DNA of 64,000 bases, taken from Pseudogemmobacter hezensis (GTDB lineage: Bacteria > Pseudomonadota > Alphaproteobacteria > Rhodobacterales > Rhodobacteraceae). Shown piece by piece: positions 1 through 8,715 of this stretch. Under the pieces are notes generated by a model. That model ran no database searches. It was not told the origin of the DNA and worked only from the letters and a program-made list of their open reading frames with translations. Position numbers and translations under genes: made by a program. Numbering within the stretch: position 1 is the stretch's first letter; every line of letters starts with the position of its first letter. The stretch spans positions 1-64,000 of the forward strand of contig NZ_JABJXT010000017.1 in NCBI RefSeq assembly GCF_013155295.1, in the 5' to 3' direction.

Positions 1-1111
1 GATAATCGCTGCCGCCAACGGTCACCGTCACGGTGCCGGTCCCGGTCGGATCGGTCACCGTCCCGGTCAGCGTCGTGTTGCCGGGCGTCGCCGGATCAAC
101 CGGAGTGGTGACGTCATCAATGGTGACATCCAGCGCAGGCGCGGCGGGCACCACCGGAACCGTGGTTTCGTCCGAAGCGGTCTCGCCGGCACGGGTGACG
201 GTGGCCTCGACCGGGTTGCCGTCAAAGCTGGCGTTCGGAACGTCCACCGTCCAGGTGCCATCGGGGTTGATGGTCGCCTGATAGTCGGTGCCGCCAACGG
301 TCACCGTCACGGTGCCGGTCCCAGTCGGATCGGTCACCGTCCCGGTCAGCGTCGTGTTGCCGGGCGTCGCCGGATCAACCGGAGTGGTGACGTCATCAAT
401 GGTAACATCCAGCGCAGGCACAACCGGAACCGGAGTGTTATCGGTATCTGACCCGGCGCTATTGGTGGCCGTCGCGGTGATGGGGCTGCCGTCGAAGCTG
501 GTGTTCGGAACAACCACCGTCCAGGTGCCATCAGGATTGACTGTCGCCGAATAGTCGGTGCCGCCAACCGTGACGGTCACAGTGGCGTTGGGATCGGTGA
601 CCGTGCCGGTCAGCGTGGTATTGCCGGGGGCCGAAGGATCAACCGCATTGGCGGGCGGGCTGACCACGACCTGGGGCGGATTGACCGCTGGTGCGGGGTC
701 CGGCTTCCCATCGCTGCCCGAGCTGCCGATCGCAACCGCAGCCAGGGCACCGCCAAGCAGCGCCGCCGTCGCACCGCTGATCGGGAAGGGCAACAGCACC
801 GTCTCATTGATCTCGGCGATATGAAAGCCGCTCCAGGGAGAGGTATATTGCCCCCACCAGACCACGCCATTCGCATCCTCAAAGACCAGCTCGCTGCGCT
901 GCCCGTCATGCTCGATGAAGAAGCCTTCGATCTTCAGCACGCGCCCATCGGCAAGCACCAGCCGCAGATCATTGCCATCACGCAGGAATTCGCGGACCAG
1001 CTCTGGCCCGATTTCCAGCCGCACCACCGAGGGCTCGCCAAGAACAACGGGCGTGCCCGCATCAAAATTCGCCAACGTCCCGTTCGACTTCAGAACAACC
1101 GCGCCCAGCAT
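1..1111 (-). CDS. Bap-like giant adhesin, N-terminal part (3' end outside window)
   Basis: The minus-strand frame from the ATG at 1111 stays open to the left edge, so only the first 370 residues are visible. Residues 1 to about 150 resemble the BapA prefix domain: a short beta-rich start (MLGAVVLKSNG), then a hydrophobic segment with ISGATAALLGGALAAVAIG. After a Pro-rich linker come tandem Ig-like repeats of about 90-93 residues, each with PGNTTLTGTVTDP, TVTVTVGGTDY and NPDGTWTVDVPN. Such proteins are usually very large, exported by a type I secretion system and anchored at the surface for biofilm adhesion. There is no classical signal peptide, as expected for that route. No secretion genes are in view. 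Exact repeat number and C-terminus are unknown. The family call is by pattern and fairly secure; the ligand is unknown. Confidence 0.8.
   Translation of the reverse strand, partial: MLGAVVLKSNGTLANFDAGTPVVLGEPSVVRLEIGPELVREFLRDGNDLRLVLADGRVLKIEGFFIEHDGQRSELVFEDANGVVWWGQYTSPWSGFHIAEINETVLLPFPISGATAALLGGALAAVAIGSSGSDGKPDPAPAVNPPQVVVSPPANAVDPSAPGNTTLTGTVTDPNATVTVTVGGTDYSATVNPDGTWTVVVPNTSFDGSPITATATNSAGSDTDNTPVPVVPALDVTIDDVTTPVDPATPGNTTLTGTVTDPTGTGTVTVTVGGTDYQATINPDGTWTVDVPNASFDGNPVEATVTRAGETASDETTVPVVPAAPALDVTIDDVTTPVDPATPGNTTLTGTVTDPTGTGTVTVTVGGSDY
10..560 (-). repeat. Tandem Ig-like repeat units in the adhesin gene
   Basis: The same coding block recurs with its equivalent point at about 10, 289 and 559, giving periods of 279 bp and then 270 bp (93 and 90 codons). 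The two left-hand units are almost identical at DNA level over long stretches, while the unit nearest the start codon is more diverged. This suggests recent expansion or recombination within the array. Confidence 0.8.
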
Positions 1112-1516
1112 CTTAGCCCTCAATCGTATTCCTGGCCCTTTGTCAGGGCACATGCCATTTTTATCCCAGGCCGGGCCGCGAATGGCTGACCCCGCCCTGG
1201 CCCAAACGGTCCGAGCGGGGGTCAGGCCCTCATCAGCCACGCCCACAAAAGCCGACCACACTCTGCGCCGGCCCAAACACGCCTGCTATTACGCGGGCGC
1301 GGGCGCGGGCAACTGACAGGGCGATCAGTTGACTTCTACCAAAAGCTGTGCAGAGATAAGGACTTCAACCTGCAGCCGAGGCCGCCCGGATCAGCAGACG
1401 GCATAAGGGCTTAGGGCGGTGCGCAGGTGATTCGTGGCGCGCCCGCACGACAGACCCCGCCTTGCCGATACCCGATGCGCTTCAGCGAAACAGACCGCAT
1501 TCCGGCGCCGCCGCTG
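1112..1516. other. Intergenic region between adhesin and radical SAM gene
   Basis: About 400 bases without a convincing gene; the open frames here are short and not protein-like. It must hold the adhesin promoter and start region if the adhesin is not co-transcribed with the radical SAM gene. A small GC-rich direct repeat (cgcgggcgcgggcgcggg) lies near 1297-1314. I see no clear promoter or terminator. Confidence 0.5.
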
Positions 1517-2938
1517 TCACGTCGCGGCCACCAGCGGCTTTCCATCCGAACCCGAAAAATCGCCCGCAAAATGGCAGGCAATACCTGCATCGTCCAGCAT
1601 GGCCCGCGCAGCAGAGATATTGCGGCGCGCGCGCTCAAGCTCTGCCCCATAAAGAGAAATCAACGGTGTCGTGAGCTTTGAGTGCTCATAGGGGACAAGG
1701 TTCCAGAAGGTCACAGACCCGATCTTCGCATCGATGATCCATTGCGCGAAATCGGGCAGGGTCCAGACCGACGGATTGTAAAGCCCGCAAGAGATGCTGA
1801 AAATCGGCTCCCCGGCCCCAGCCCCGCCCCCGGCCGCATCACGGATAAGGTTGATATTGGCAAGGATCCGATCCGGTGTAACCGCCTTGCGGATCCGGCG
1901 CATCATGGCCGCGTCGCTGGAATCCAGACTGACCTGGATCGTGCCGAATTTCGACAGCAACGCAATTTCATCATCGGTATAGATTTTGGCCAGATTCGAG
2001 ATGATCACAGGGCGCATACCCTGCTCTACAATCGGGCCGCACAGATCCATCCAGTTCGGATGGAAGGTGGTTTCACCATGTCCGTTTACATCGATATTCG
2101 CCCCCTTCGGCATCAGCCTGACGACATCAAGAACAGAGGCAAAGCGATCAGGTGCCAGATCACGCCCCTGATAGTTCGGATGCGTCACAGGGCAATAGGT
2201 GCAGCGCAGGTTGCAGTTGGACGTCATCTCGATGCGCAAAAACTGCGGGACCGCATTCGCGGCAGGCGGCAGCTGCGCAACCTCTTTGCGCAGGGATTTA
2301 AGCGGCACCGTCTTACGGATGCTGCAGGTCAGACATGCCTTGCCCAGATCGCCGGACAGCAGCCCCTGCTGCATTTCCCGGCGGCGGGCCGAGGTCATAT
2401 CGTCAAGGAACGGCCGATCCGGCCTGGCGGGATCAATCTGACGGCCGACCTTGCAACAGGGCCGTGTCGCGCCAGCCGAGGTGATGTCCAGATTAAGCCA
2501 GGGGTCCAGACACATCCGGGTCATTCCCGCCGGAACGCGCATGATATCCTCTGCGCGCTCACGATAGTCCGGCATCGCGGTGACACCATAGGGCGCGGCA
2601 AGCGTCAGAAACAACGCCGCCACACGCGCATTGGCATCCGCCTCCTGCATGAAGGGGATAAGAAAATCTTCGGTCGATGAGGACAGCCCGCGAAGGTCTG
2701 CGGCCAGATCAGCCGGGATCTCACAACGGATCTTCCTGCCGGATCTGGGGTGAAGCCAGCGAACCCTGCCCCGCCTGAGATTGGCCTGCCCGCGCGTCAT
2801 ATCACGCGCCGCCTCCCAGGAGAGATCGGTGATCATCAGGAAACGGATCGTCAAAGCTGCATGGAAATCCTCTGCCCCCGGCCCGAGAGCAGCCAGTTTC
2901 AGCGCCTCGCGCGTTCCGATGTCGATTTGCCAGGTCAC
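1517..2938 (-). CDS. Radical SAM protein with extra N-terminal domains
   Basis: A 473-residue protein with the radical SAM iron-sulfur motif CNLRCTYC (C242, C246, C249), followed by a TIM-barrel-like stretch (DVNGHGETTFHP, VSLDSSDAAMMRRIRKA). Before the barrel there is a Cys-rich section (C143, CC161-162, C202, C205) that resembles a SPASM/Twitch auxiliary cluster region placed unusually before the core. Residues about 25-85 (SWEAARDMTRGQ, RWLHPRSGRKIRCEIP) look like the start of a tyrosine-recombinase catalytic domain, but no full Arg-His-Arg-Tyr set is visible. The reaction is unknown. It lies upstream of the adhesin in the same orientation with a 405-base gap, so a functional link is only possible. 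The radical SAM call is firm; the N-terminal assignment is tentative. Confidence 0.8.
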   Translation of the reverse strand: MTWQIDIGTREALKLAALGPGAEDFHAALTIRFLMITDLSWEAARDMTRGQANLRRGRVRWLHPRSGRKIRCEIPADLAADLRGLSSSTEDFLIPFMQEADANARVAALFLTLAAPYGVTAMPDYRERAEDIMRVPAGMTRMCLDPWLNLDITSAGATRPCCKVGRQIDPARPDRPFLDDMTSARRREMQQGLLSGDLGKACLTCSIRKTVPLKSLRKEVAQLPPAANAVPQFLRIEMTSNCNLRCTYCPVTHPNYQGRDLAPDRFASVLDVVRLMPKGANIDVNGHGETTFHPNWMDLCGPIVEQGMRPVIISNLAKIYTDDEIALLSKFGTIQVSLDSSDAAMMRRIRKAVTPDRILANINLIRDAAGGGAGAGEPIFSISCGLYNPSVWTLPDFAQWIIDAKIGSVTFWNLVPYEHSKLTTPLISLYGAELERARRNISAARAMLDDAGIACHFAGDFSGSDGKPLVAAT

Positions 2939-3146
2939 TCAGTGACTCATGCGCATGAACAATACCCGCAGGACAGAACAGCACCAGGGAAGGGATACAT
3001 ATATCCTACAGCCCACCTGATCGCGCAGGCAATGCCAAAGCTCCGCAGATGCCCGCCCCTGATGATATGGGCCCGGGAAGATCCGGGGCCCCTGACTGTG
3101 CGGGGCCTGAAGCTCTGGGGGCCAGGCCGGCAGCTCACTTATTTTA

Positions 3147-3206
3147 GAAAAATGAAATACCATTGACAGAATCATGCCTGTCGGTGTTTCTTTCTGAAAA
3201 ATGAAA
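3147..3206 (+). promoter_or_regulatory. Direct repeats and promoter-like region before the polyamine importer
   Basis: The 11-mer GAAAAATGAAA occurs twice, at 3147-3157 and 3196-3206, bracketing a TTGACA at 3163-3168. The surrounding DNA is much richer in A and T than its neighbours. The second copy ends 16 bases before the start codon. This looks like an operator pair, with the XRE-cupin regulator at 11381 the obvious candidate. No good -10 hexamer was found. Confidence 0.45.
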
Positions 3207-3222
3207 AAACATGGAGGAAATT

Positions 3223-4233
3223 ATGAAACTTGGATCCCTTCCTGGTGCCTTGACCATTTGCCTGCTTGCGCCTTCCATCGGCAGCGCCGAGACCACTCTG
3301 ACCATCTCCAGCTATGGCGGTGGCTATCAGGAGGCACAGTCGAAAGCCTATTTCTCCCCCTTTATCAGCGCAAATCCCGATGTTCTGATCCGCGAGGACA
3401 GCCCCTCCAGCAATGCGAAACTGAAGGCGATGGTCGAGGCCGGTGCCGTTGACTGGGACATCATGGTCACCGATGACACCTTCGGCCTGGACAGCGACGC
3501 CGCCTGGCTGGAGCCGATTGATTATACAATCGTGAACCGCGACAAATTCCTGCCGGGCACCGCCGACACTTACCGCATCGCCGCCGATATCGAGGCGACT
3601 GTGCTGGCCTATAATGCCGAAGACTTCGCGGGTCAGACCCCGGACGGGCTGGCCGCCTTCTTCGATACCGAGACCTGGCCGGGCCTGCGCGCCGCCTGGA
3701 AATATGCCCCCGGCGGCCTGCTGGAAACGGCGCTGGTGGCGGATGGCGTTCCGGCGGACCAGCTTTATCCGCTGGATGTCGAGCGTGCCCTGACCAAACT
3801 CGACACGATCAAGGATGACATCGTCTGGTGGGAAACCGGCGCCCAGTCAGAGCAGCTTTTGTCCAGTGGCGAGGCCAGCATGGGCCTTGTCTGGGTCTCG
3901 CGCGCGCTGTCGGGCGCGGATAAGGGCATTCAGATCGACTGGACCGAATGGACCTCACAGGCCGCCTATTGGGTCGTCCCGAAGGGCACGAAGAACAAAG
4001 ACGCCGCGATGAAAGCGCTTGAATTCTTTACAGAACCGGCCCAGCAAATCGCCTTTACCGAATTCATGCCCTATGGCCCGTCGAACAAAAACGCCGTCGA
4101 TGGTGTGCTGCCGAACTTCAAAGGCAATCTGCCGACCGACCATCTGGAAGGCCGCATCCAGATCAACGCCGAATGGTGGGCAGAAAATGGCGCGGCCGTC
4201 GATCAGCGCTTTCAGGAATGGCTGCTGCAATAA
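3223..4233 (+). CDS. Polyamine-type ABC transporter substrate-binding protein
   Basis: A periplasmic solute-binding protein of the PotD/PotF type, 336 residues. The start at 3223 is preferred over an in-frame ATG at 3211 because GGAGG (3213-3217) lies just before it. The signal peptide (MKLGSLPGALTICLLAPSIG, cleavage near SAE) is followed by TLTISSYGGGYQEAQ, typical of the spermidine/putrescine-binding family. It also has the usual late WVVPKGTKNKDAAMKALEF segment. It heads an operon with two permeases and an ATPase, then amine-oxidising enzymes, so the ligand is probably a polyamine or related amine; the exact ligand cannot be read from sequence. Confidence 0.85.
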   Translation: MKLGSLPGALTICLLAPSIGSAETTLTISSYGGGYQEAQSKAYFSPFISANPDVLIREDSPSSNAKLKAMVEAGAVDWDIMVTDDTFGLDSDAAWLEPIDYTIVNRDKFLPGTADTYRIAADIEATVLAYNAEDFAGQTPDGLAAFFDTETWPGLRAAWKYAPGGLLETALVADGVPADQLYPLDVERALTKLDTIKDDIVWWETGAQSEQLLSSGEASMGLVWVSRALSGADKGIQIDWTEWTSQAAYWVVPKGTKNKDAAMKALEFFTEPAQQIAFTEFMPYGPSNKNAVDGVLPNFKGNLPTDHLEGRIQINAEWWAENGAAVDQRFQEWLLQ

Positions 4234-4274
4234 GCAAACCGGCCCCAGGGCCATCCGTTCCTGACTGCAGCACC

Positions 4275-4306
4275 CCCTCTTCGGCCCCGCCTGTGGCCGA
4301 AGAGGG
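4275..4306 (+). other. Intercistronic hairpin after the binding-protein gene
   Basis: CCCTCTTCGGCC at 4275-4286 and GGCCGAAGAGGG at 4295-4306 form a perfect 12-bp stem with an 8-base loop. No T-run follows. Placed between the binding-protein gene and the first permease gene, it probably protects the upstream mRNA or partly ends transcription, so that the binding protein is made in excess. Confidence 0.7.
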
Positions 4307-4323
4307 CCATCGAAAGACGCCAG

Positions 4324-5214
4324 ATGACCTCTGTCCCAGTCACGCCCATGGGCAACCGTTCAGCCCGCCCCCTGCTCTCACGGGTTCCGGCAGCACTCTG
4401 GCTGCTGATCCCGGTGCTGCTGTTCGTTGCTGTCTTCTTCCTTTACCCGCTGCTGCGGCTGCTGATGGTCTCAGTGCCAGGTGGCAGTTTTCAGTTTTAT
4501 GAACAGATCCTGACCTCTCCGGTCTTTCTGCGCGTCATCGGCGAGACCTTTCAGACCTCGCTGGTGGTGATGCTGGTGACGGTGCTGATCGCCTTCCCCT
4601 ATGCCTATGCCATGGCGAATTGCAGCCGCACGACGCTGCTTTTGCTGACAATTGCGCTGCTGATCCCCTTCTGGGTCAGCCTGCTGCTGCGCAGCTTTTC
4701 CTGGATCGTTCTGTTGCAAAACAGCGGGCTGGTGAATGACATGCTGCGCGGGCTGGGCCTGATCGATCGCCCGCTGCGCCTGATCCGTACGCCTTTGGGC
4801 GTGGCCATCGGCATGGTGCATGTGCTGCTGCCCTATGCGGTGCTGCCGCTTTATACGATTTTGAAAAAGATCGACATGCGGCTGATGGAGGCCTCTTCGA
4901 TCTGCGGCGCCTCGTGGTTCCATGGCTTTCGCCGCGTCTACCTGCCGATGACCCTGCCCGGCATTGCTGCGGCCGCGATCCTGACCTTCACCCTGTCGCT
5001 GGGCTTTTACATCACCCCGGCTTTGCTGGGCAGCCCGCGCGACATGATGATCGCCCAGATGATCGCCGGACAGATCCAGGAGCAGCTGAACTTCGGCCTC
5101 GGCGCGGCCCTCGCGGTGGTGCTGATCGCTCTGACCGCCACCGCCTTTGGCCTTTTTGGCCTGTTGCAGATGGTCTTCGCCCGCCGCCAGGCCAAACGGG
5201 AGCAAACCGCATGA
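4324..5214 (+). CDS. ABC transporter permease, PotB/PotH type
   Basis: A 296-residue inner-membrane permease with about six hydrophobic segments, beginning after a short polar leader at ALWLLIPVLLFVAVFFLYPL. The EAA-like cytoplasmic loop reads EASSICGASWFHGFRRVYLP, the contact site for the ATPase. It overlaps the next permease gene by four bases (ATGA), so the two are translationally coupled and probably form a heterodimeric channel. Its position between the binding protein and the ATPase makes the assignment secure; only the substrate is inferred. Confidence 0.85.
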   Translation: MTSVPVTPMGNRSARPLLSRVPAALWLLIPVLLFVAVFFLYPLLRLLMVSVPGGSFQFYEQILTSPVFLRVIGETFQTSLVVMLVTVLIAFPYAYAMANCSRTTLLLLTIALLIPFWVSLLLRSFSWIVLLQNSGLVNDMLRGLGLIDRPLRLIRTPLGVAIGMVHVLLPYAVLPLYTILKKIDMRLMEASSICGASWFHGFRRVYLPMTLPGIAAAAILTFTLSLGFYITPALLGSPRDMMIAQMIAGQIQEQLNFGLGAALAVVLIALTATAFGLFGLLQMVFARRQAKREQTA

Positions 5215-5990
5215 CCACCGCCCTGCGCCGCATCCTGTTCTGGGGCTTCGTCACCCTGACCGCGCTTTTCCTGCTGGTTCCCACGCTGATCATCGTGCCG
5301 ATGTCCTTCAGCACCACCCCGCAGCTGGAGTTCCCGCCGGTCGGCTTCACCCTGGACTGGTATGGCAAAGTCCTGACCGATACCGCCTGGCTGGCCGCGC
5401 TGAAGAACAGCCTGCTGATCGGCAGCGCCACCGCCATCCTGGCCACCACGCTTGGCACAGCCGCCGCGCTGGCGCTGTCTGCAGCCGAGTTTCGCGGCAA
5501 AGGCGTGATCCTTGCGCTTTTGCTGGCGCCGATGGTGACGCCCGTCATCGTGCTGGGCGTCGGCATCTATATGGTTTTTGCCCGCTGGGGCCTCTCGGGC
5601 ACCCTGCCCGGCATGGTCGCGGCCCATACGGTTCTGGCCATTCCCTTCGTCGTGGTCTCGGTTATGGCCAGCCTGAAAATGGTCAATGCAAACCTCGCCA
5701 TGGCCAGCGCCGGTCTTGGTGCGGGGCGCTGGTTCACCTTCCGCAGGGTCACCCTGCCGCTGATCCTGCCGGGCGTGACCTCGGGCGCGGTCTTTGCCTT
5801 CATCACCTCCTGGGATGAGGTGGTGGTGGCGATTTTCGTTGCCAATACCGAGACGCGGACCGTGCCGATCATGATCTGGAACCAGGTCCGCACCAATCTT
5901 GACCCCGCCACCGCCGCCGTCGGTGCGCTGCTGATCGTCCTTTCTGCCATCGGCGTGATGCTGTCCTACAAGTTCAAGGAGACCCGCTGA
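5211..5990 (+). CDS. ABC transporter permease, PotC/PotI type
   Basis: The start is the ATG at 5211 that overlaps the stop of the preceding permease (ATGA). This gives 259 residues, the usual size for PotC-like permeases. A first membrane segment (ILFWGFVTLTALFLLVPTL) is followed by the periplasmic motif PMSFSTTPQLEFPP common in this family, and the EAA-type loop reads MASAGLGAGRWFTFRRVTLP. The stop overlaps the ATPase start by one base (TGATG). An upstream extension of the frame to 4914 would overlap the other permease and is not used. Confidence 0.85.
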   Translation: MTTALRRILFWGFVTLTALFLLVPTLIIVPMSFSTTPQLEFPPVGFTLDWYGKVLTDTAWLAALKNSLLIGSATAILATTLGTAAALALSAAEFRGKGVILALLLAPMVTPVIVLGVGIYMVFARWGLSGTLPGMVAAHTVLAIPFVVVSVMASLKMVNANLAMASAGLGAGRWFTFRRVTLPLILPGVTSGAVFAFITSWDEVVVAIFVANTETRTVPIMIWNQVRTNLDPATAAVGALLIVLSAIGVMLSYKFKETR

Positions 5991-7093
5991 TGCGCGCGAC
6001 CCCATCCCCCGCCCCCTCTGATACGATTGCCCTGCAGCTGGATCAGATCTCGAAACATTACGGCGAAGTGCGTGCGCTGGATGACATCTCGTTCGAGCTG
6101 CGCCGCGGCGAGTTTCTGACCATGCTGGGGCCGTCCGGCTCTGGCAAGACCACCTCGCTGCGGGTGATCGCGGGCTTTGTGGAACCAACCTCGGGGCGGC
6201 TGACCATTGACGGGCGCGACATGACCGGGGTGGCACCGCAAAAGCGCAATATCGGCATGATGTTCCAGGATTATGCGCTTTTCCCGCATATGAGTGTCGT
6301 GGAAAACGTCGCCTATCCGCTTGAGGTGCGCGGGCTTTCGCGGGCAGATCGGCGCAAGCGGGCGATGGAGATGCTGGAGATCGTCGGCCTCGCCCATTGC
6401 GCCACCCGCTATCCAAAGCAGATGTCGGGCGGCCAGCAGCAACGCGTGGCCCTTGCGCGGGCGCTGGTCTTCAGACCCGACATCGTCTTGCTGGACGAAC
6501 CGATGGCCGCGCTGGACAAAAAACTGCGCAGCCAGATGCAGATCGAAATCATGCATATCACCCGCCAGGTGGGCGCAACCGTGGTCTCGGTCACCCACGA
6601 CCAGGAAGAAGCGCTGGTCATGTCGGACCGGATCGCCATCTTCAAAGACGGGCGGCTGGCGCAGATCGGCACGCCGCAGGATCTTTACCGCCAGCCCAAC
6701 TCGGCCTTTGTGGCGGATTTCATTGGTGAGGCCAATCTTCTGCGCGGCCAGCTGCGTCAGGATGGCGCCGATCTGGTGCTGGAAGGCCCGGGCTGGCAGG
6801 CAAGGCTGCCTGCGGCTTCCGCCCCGGCGATCCCGGCGGGTGCCGCCCCCTGCCTTGTGCTGCGGCCCGAACGCATCGGCCTTGCAGAGGCGGGGTCCGG
6901 CCCGAACACCGCCCAGGGTGTGATCGAGGAAAAGATCTATCTCGGCGTCGAATATCGTCTGCTGGTGCGCCTGCCCGACGGGGTGGTGGTGCAATTGCGC
7001 AGCCGCGATGTGGCCCGGCTGGCCGATCTTCCGGTCGGCAGCCCCATCACCCTTGGCTGGGCCCCTGAGGACATCGTTCTCATCCCCGGCTGA
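5990..7093 (+). CDS. ABC transporter ATP-binding protein, PotA type
   Basis: A 367-residue ATPase that energises the polyamine-type importer. It has Walker A GPSGSGKTT (residues 47-55), the signature MSGGQQQRVALARAL (from residue 145), Walker B DIVLLDEP (about 164-171) and the switch region VTHDQEEAL. The C-terminal third, with VLRPERIGL, is a TOBE domain as in other PotA/MalK-like subunits. The start overlaps the preceding stop (TGATG). It ends 61 bases before an aldehyde dehydrogenase gene, suggesting that import and oxidation are expressed together. Confidence 0.9.
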   Translation: MRATPSPAPSDTIALQLDQISKHYGEVRALDDISFELRRGEFLTMLGPSGSGKTTSLRVIAGFVEPTSGRLTIDGRDMTGVAPQKRNIGMMFQDYALFPHMSVVENVAYPLEVRGLSRADRRKRAMEMLEIVGLAHCATRYPKQMSGGQQQRVALARALVFRPDIVLLDEPMAALDKKLRSQMQIEIMHITRQVGATVVSVTHDQEEALVMSDRIAIFKDGRLAQIGTPQDLYRQPNSAFVADFIGEANLLRGQLRQDGADLVLEGPGWQARLPAASAPAIPAGAAPCLVLRPERIGLAEAGSGPNTAQGVIEEKIYLGVEYRLLVRLPDGVVVQLRSRDVARLADLPVGSPITLGWAPEDIVLIPG

Positions 7094-7154
7094 TTTTCCC
7101 TTCCCGACCCCGCCCGCGCCTTGTGGGTGGATCTCAGACCCTACAGGACCGACC

Positions 7155-8633
7155 ATGCTGACCAAAGCCGAATGGCACGCCCGCGCCGCCGCCCTTAAGC
7201 CCGAAACCCGCGCCTTTATCGGGGGCGATTATGTCGCTGCCGCCTCTGGCAAGACATTCACCAAGATCAACCCGGCCACCCTGCAATCGCTGGGCGAGGT
7301 TGCCTCTTGCGATGTCGAGGATGTGAACCGCGCCGTCGCCGCCGCCCGCGCCGCGTTTGAGGCAGGCCACTGGTCGCGCATGGCCCCGAAAGAGCGCAAG
7401 CTGCGCCTGATGCGCTTTGCCGAGCTGATCCTGGAACATCGCACCGAGCTGGCGCTTCTGGAAAGCCTTGATACCGGCAAGACCATCTCGAACGCATACG
7501 GCGACGATATTCCCGGTGCCGCGAATTGCATCCGCTGGTTCGGCGAGCTGATCGACAAGGTCTATGATGAGGTCGCGCCCACCGCAGGCGGCACGGTTGC
7601 CATGATCCGGCGCGAGGCGATCGGCGTTGTCGGCGCGGTGGTGCCCTGGAATTATCCGCTGCTGATGACCGCCTGGAAGATCGCACCCATCCTGGCGGCG
7701 GGCAATTCCTGCGTGCTGAAACCGGCCGAACAATCGCCGCTGACCGGCATCTTTATCGGCAGGCTGGCCATCGAGGCCGGGATCCCCGAAGGTGTGCTGA
7801 ACGTCGTGCCGGGCATGGGCGAGACGGCAGGCCGCGCCATCGGTCTGCATATGGATGTCGATGCGGTTGCCTTCACCGGCTCGACCGAGGTTGGCAAATA
7901 TTTCATGCAATATTCCGGCCAGTCGAACCTGAAGCGGGTTGGCCTGGAATGCGGCGGCAAATCCCCCAATATCGTGCTGGCGGATTGCCCGGATCTGGAC
8001 AGGGCGGTCGAGGGGTCGGCCTGGGCGATCTTTTACAACGCGGGCGAGACCTGCTCGGCAGGCTCGCGCATTCTGGTCCAGGACAGCATCAAAGATGCCT
8101 TCGTCGAGAAGCTGTCGGCCTTCGCCGCCAATCTGAAGCTGGGTGATCCGCTGGACCCCGAAACCCAGATGGGCGCGCTGGTCGATCAGAGCCACACCAA
8201 ACGGGTGCTGAGCTACATCGATATCGGCAAGGCCGAGGGGGCCACGCTGGCGCAGGGCGGCGGCCATAATGGCGGCTGTTTCGTGCAGCCGACCGTCTTT
8301 TCGGATGTGAAAAACGAGATGCGCATCGCGCAGGAGGAAATCTTCGGCCCGGTCGCCTCGGTCATCACCATCCGCGACCTGGATGAGGGCATCCGTCTGG
8401 GCAATGCCTCGATCTACGGGCTGGGTGCGGGGGTCTGGACCTCTGATCTGCACAGCGCCTTCCGCGCCTCGAATGAGCTGCGGGCGGGCGTGGTCTGGGT
8501 CAATGCTTTTGACGCGGGCGATATCACCACGCCCTTTGGCGGGTTCAAGCAATCCGGCTTTGGCCGTGACAAATCGGCCCATGCCTTTGATAAATATACC
8601 GATCTGAAGACCACCTGGTTCAACCTCGCCTGA
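7155..8633 (+). CDS. Aldehyde dehydrogenase, PuuC-like
   Basis: An NAD(P)-dependent aldehyde dehydrogenase of 492 residues when started at the ATG at 7155. Key marks are VPWNYPLLMTAWKIAPILAAGN (cofactor side), FTGSTEVGK, catalytic base E265 in LECGGKSPN and catalytic C300 in NAGETCSAGSR, with EEIFGPV near the end. The closest familiar relatives by pattern are gamma-glutamyl-aminobutyraldehyde and betaine aldehyde dehydrogenases. Between an amine importer and amine oxidases, it most likely oxidises the aldehyde made from the imported amine. No glutamate-polyamine ligase (PuuA) is visible, so the substrate may be a free aminoaldehyde. Confidence 0.85.
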   Translation: MLTKAEWHARAAALKPETRAFIGGDYVAAASGKTFTKINPATLQSLGEVASCDVEDVNRAVAAARAAFEAGHWSRMAPKERKLRLMRFAELILEHRTELALLESLDTGKTISNAYGDDIPGAANCIRWFGELIDKVYDEVAPTAGGTVAMIRREAIGVVGAVVPWNYPLLMTAWKIAPILAAGNSCVLKPAEQSPLTGIFIGRLAIEAGIPEGVLNVVPGMGETAGRAIGLHMDVDAVAFTGSTEVGKYFMQYSGQSNLKRVGLECGGKSPNIVLADCPDLDRAVEGSAWAIFYNAGETCSAGSRILVQDSIKDAFVEKLSAFAANLKLGDPLDPETQMGALVDQSHTKRVLSYIDIGKAEGATLAQGGGHNGGCFVQPTVFSDVKNEMRIAQEEIFGPVASVITIRDLDEGIRLGNASIYGLGAGVWTSDLHSAFRASNELRAGVVWVNAFDAGDITTPFGGFKQSGFGRDKSAHAFDKYTDLKTTWFNLA

Positions 8634-8671
8634 TTGCCATAGCCAGACTGCTCTGACCCGACTGCTTTGGT

Positions 8672-8692
8672 GGGGGCCGCGCGATGGCCCCC
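8672..8692 (+). other. Intercistronic hairpin after the aldehyde dehydrogenase gene
   Basis: GGGGGCC (8672-8678) pairs with GGCCCCC (8686-8692) around a 7-base loop. No T-run follows, so it may stabilise or attenuate the transcript between the aldehyde dehydrogenase and the next oxidoreductase gene. Confidence 0.5.
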
Positions 8693-8715
8693 GCCCTTTC
8701 CGAGAGACGCAAAAG

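Noticed and set aside
1-560. Repeats considered as a CRISPR array or other DNA-level array
   Set aside because: Units are 270-279 bp, multiples of three, and code for Ig-like domains without spacers.
33-824. Plus-strand open frames rich in Val, Thr and Gly over the left end
   Set aside because: They are mirror images of the tandem Ig-like repeats of the minus-strand adhesin, whose own frame has a start, domains and continues off the edge.
1297-1314. Small GC repeat upstream of the adhesin as a regulatory element
   Set aside because: Simple low-complexity sequence with no dyad or promoter context.
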